From assembly GCA_001303545.1 (NCBI GenBank), contig LJUA01000041.1, positions 1-14,717 on the forward strand: 14,717 nucleotides of DNA. Direction: 5' to 3'. Below are positions 14,098 to 14,717 of this stretch, piece after piece. The notes below the pieces were generated by a model. It had not been told where the DNA came from and made no database searches. It was given only the letters and a program-made list of their open reading frames with translations. Within the stretch, counting starts at the first letter, position 1. The number at the start of each line of letters is the position of its first letter. The DNA is from Dehalococcoidia bacterium SM23_28_2. GTDB taxonomy: Bacteria > Chloroflexota > Dehalococcoidia > SM23-28-2. Made by a program: the position numbers and the translations under genes.

Positions 14098-14717
14098 TCA
14101 GGAGACGGCCGATTTCTCGGCGATGACCTTTTGCCCTTCCTCCACCAGCGCGGACAGGTAGTCCTTCTCCTCCACCACTCGCACCACCTCGCCGTTGCGG
14201 AAGATAGCCCCCTTGCCCTTGCCGGCGGCGATGCCCACGTCGGCCTCCTTGGCCTCGCCGGGGCCGTTGACCACGCAGCCCATGACGGCCACGGTTATCG
14301 GCTTGCCCAGCTTCTGGAAGTGCTCTTCCGCCTGGTTGGCCAGGGAGATGATGTCGGCCTCCATGCGGCCGCACGTGGGGCAGGCGACGATAATCGGGCC
14401 GCGCTGGCGCAGGTTCAGGGCGCTGAGAATGTCGTAGGCGACCGGTATCTCTTCCTTGGGGTTGGCGGTCAGGGAGACGCGAATGGTATCGCCGATGCCC
14501 TCCGCCAGGAGGAGGGCGATGCCGACGGCGTTGCGGATCGACGCGCTGCGAGCGGGGCCCGCCTCGGTGATGCCGATGTGCAAGGCGTAGGGGGTGAGGC
14601 GGGCGATCTCCCGATAGGCGGCCACGGTGGTGGGCACGTCGAAGGCCTTGAGGGAGACCTTGATCAGGTCGAAGTCCATCTCCTCCAGGAGGCGGATCTC
14701 CCACAGGGCGGCGTCCA
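14098..14717 (-). CDS. ispG: 4-hydroxy-3-methylbut-2-enyl diphosphate synthase IspG (5' part outside window)
   Basis: The frame enters from the right edge and stops with TGA, leaving about 205 C-terminal residues. IspG reduces methylerythritol cyclodiphosphate to HMBPP in the MEP isoprenoid pathway, using a [4Fe-4S] cluster. The cluster ligands are visible: ACPTCGR provides two cysteines and GCVVNGPGE a third cysteine and the glutamate. Their spacing (3, then 32, then 7 residues) equals that of C270, C273, C305 and E312 in E. coli IspG. ALWEIRLLEEMDFDLIKVS and ITEAGPARSASIRNAVG are further family blocks. An ATG at 14679 is internal and not the true start. The gene is followed after 3 nt by a small membrane protein and then by proS, a neighbourhood (ispG next to proS) that is common in bacteria. 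Confidence 0.95.
   Translation of the reverse strand, partial: DAALWEIRLLEEMDFDLIKVSLKAFDVPTTVAAYREIARLTPYALHIGITEAGPARSASIRNAVGIALLLAEGIGDTIRVSLTANPKEEIPVAYDILSALNLRQRGPIIVACPTCGRMEADIISLANQAEEHFQKLGKPITVAVMGCVVNGPGEAKEADVGIAAGKGKGAIFRNGEVVRVVEEKDYLSALVEEGQKVIAEKSAVS

Noticed and set aside
1..14717. CRISPR arrays, insertion sequences, tRNA or rRNA genes
   Set aside because: I saw no regular repeat-spacer pattern, transposase motif, terminal inverted repeats or tRNA/rRNA-like sequence.

Overview
The window is a GC-rich, densely packed bacterial chromosome segment without mobile elements, tRNA or rRNA genes. Nearly everything lies on the minus strand; only a truncated peptidase-like gene at the left edge and one PHP-domain gene near the middle are on the plus strand. 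The gene set suggests a Chloroflexota bacterium, possibly Dehalococcoidia-like: a 47-residue DUF5679-type zinc ribbon, a short IF2, a two-domain PDO-type thioredoxin protein and an actinobacterial-style inositol lipid gene set. This assignment is an inference from protein character. An actinobacterial origin is less likely but not excluded.

Left part (1-5744). After the 3' end of a membrane-anchored peptidase-MA-like gene comes a six-gene minus-strand cluster, in transcription order: ino1 (inositol-1-phosphate synthase), an LpxL/PatA-like acyltransferase, a PHP-domain phosphoesterase, a PimA-like glycosyltransferase, a CDP-alcohol phosphatidyltransferase and a two-CXXC thioredoxin-fold protein. 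Three junctions overlap (GTGA, ATGA and a 14-nt overlap) and a sigma70-type promoter lies just upstream of ino1. Together the genes can make inositol phosphate, attach it to a lipid, and mannosylate and acylate the product, as in mycobacterial phosphatidylinositol mannoside synthesis. The embedded PHP enzyme is a good candidate for the phosphatase step between phosphatidylinositol phosphate and phosphatidylinositol.

Middle (5745-6910). A second, unrelated-looking PHP protein is transcribed divergently from ino1. It ends at a hairpin shared with the convergent DUF5679 gene, which has its own near-consensus promoter and a textbook Shine-Dalgarno sequence.

Right-centre (6911-11862). This is the conserved translation and transcription-factor operon nusA-rnpM(ylxR)-infB-rbfA-truB. 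The usual rimP is absent from in front of nusA. The nusA N terminus is split by an apparent frameshift in which about 11 nt of the expected coding sequence are missing. Its leader holds a promoter followed at once by a terminator-like hairpin.

Right edge (12008-14717). proS has a good promoter only a few bases from its start codon, so it is probably leaderless. Upstream lie a small three-helix membrane protein and the 3' part of ispG, which runs off the window.

No intergenic stretch exceeds 150 bases.
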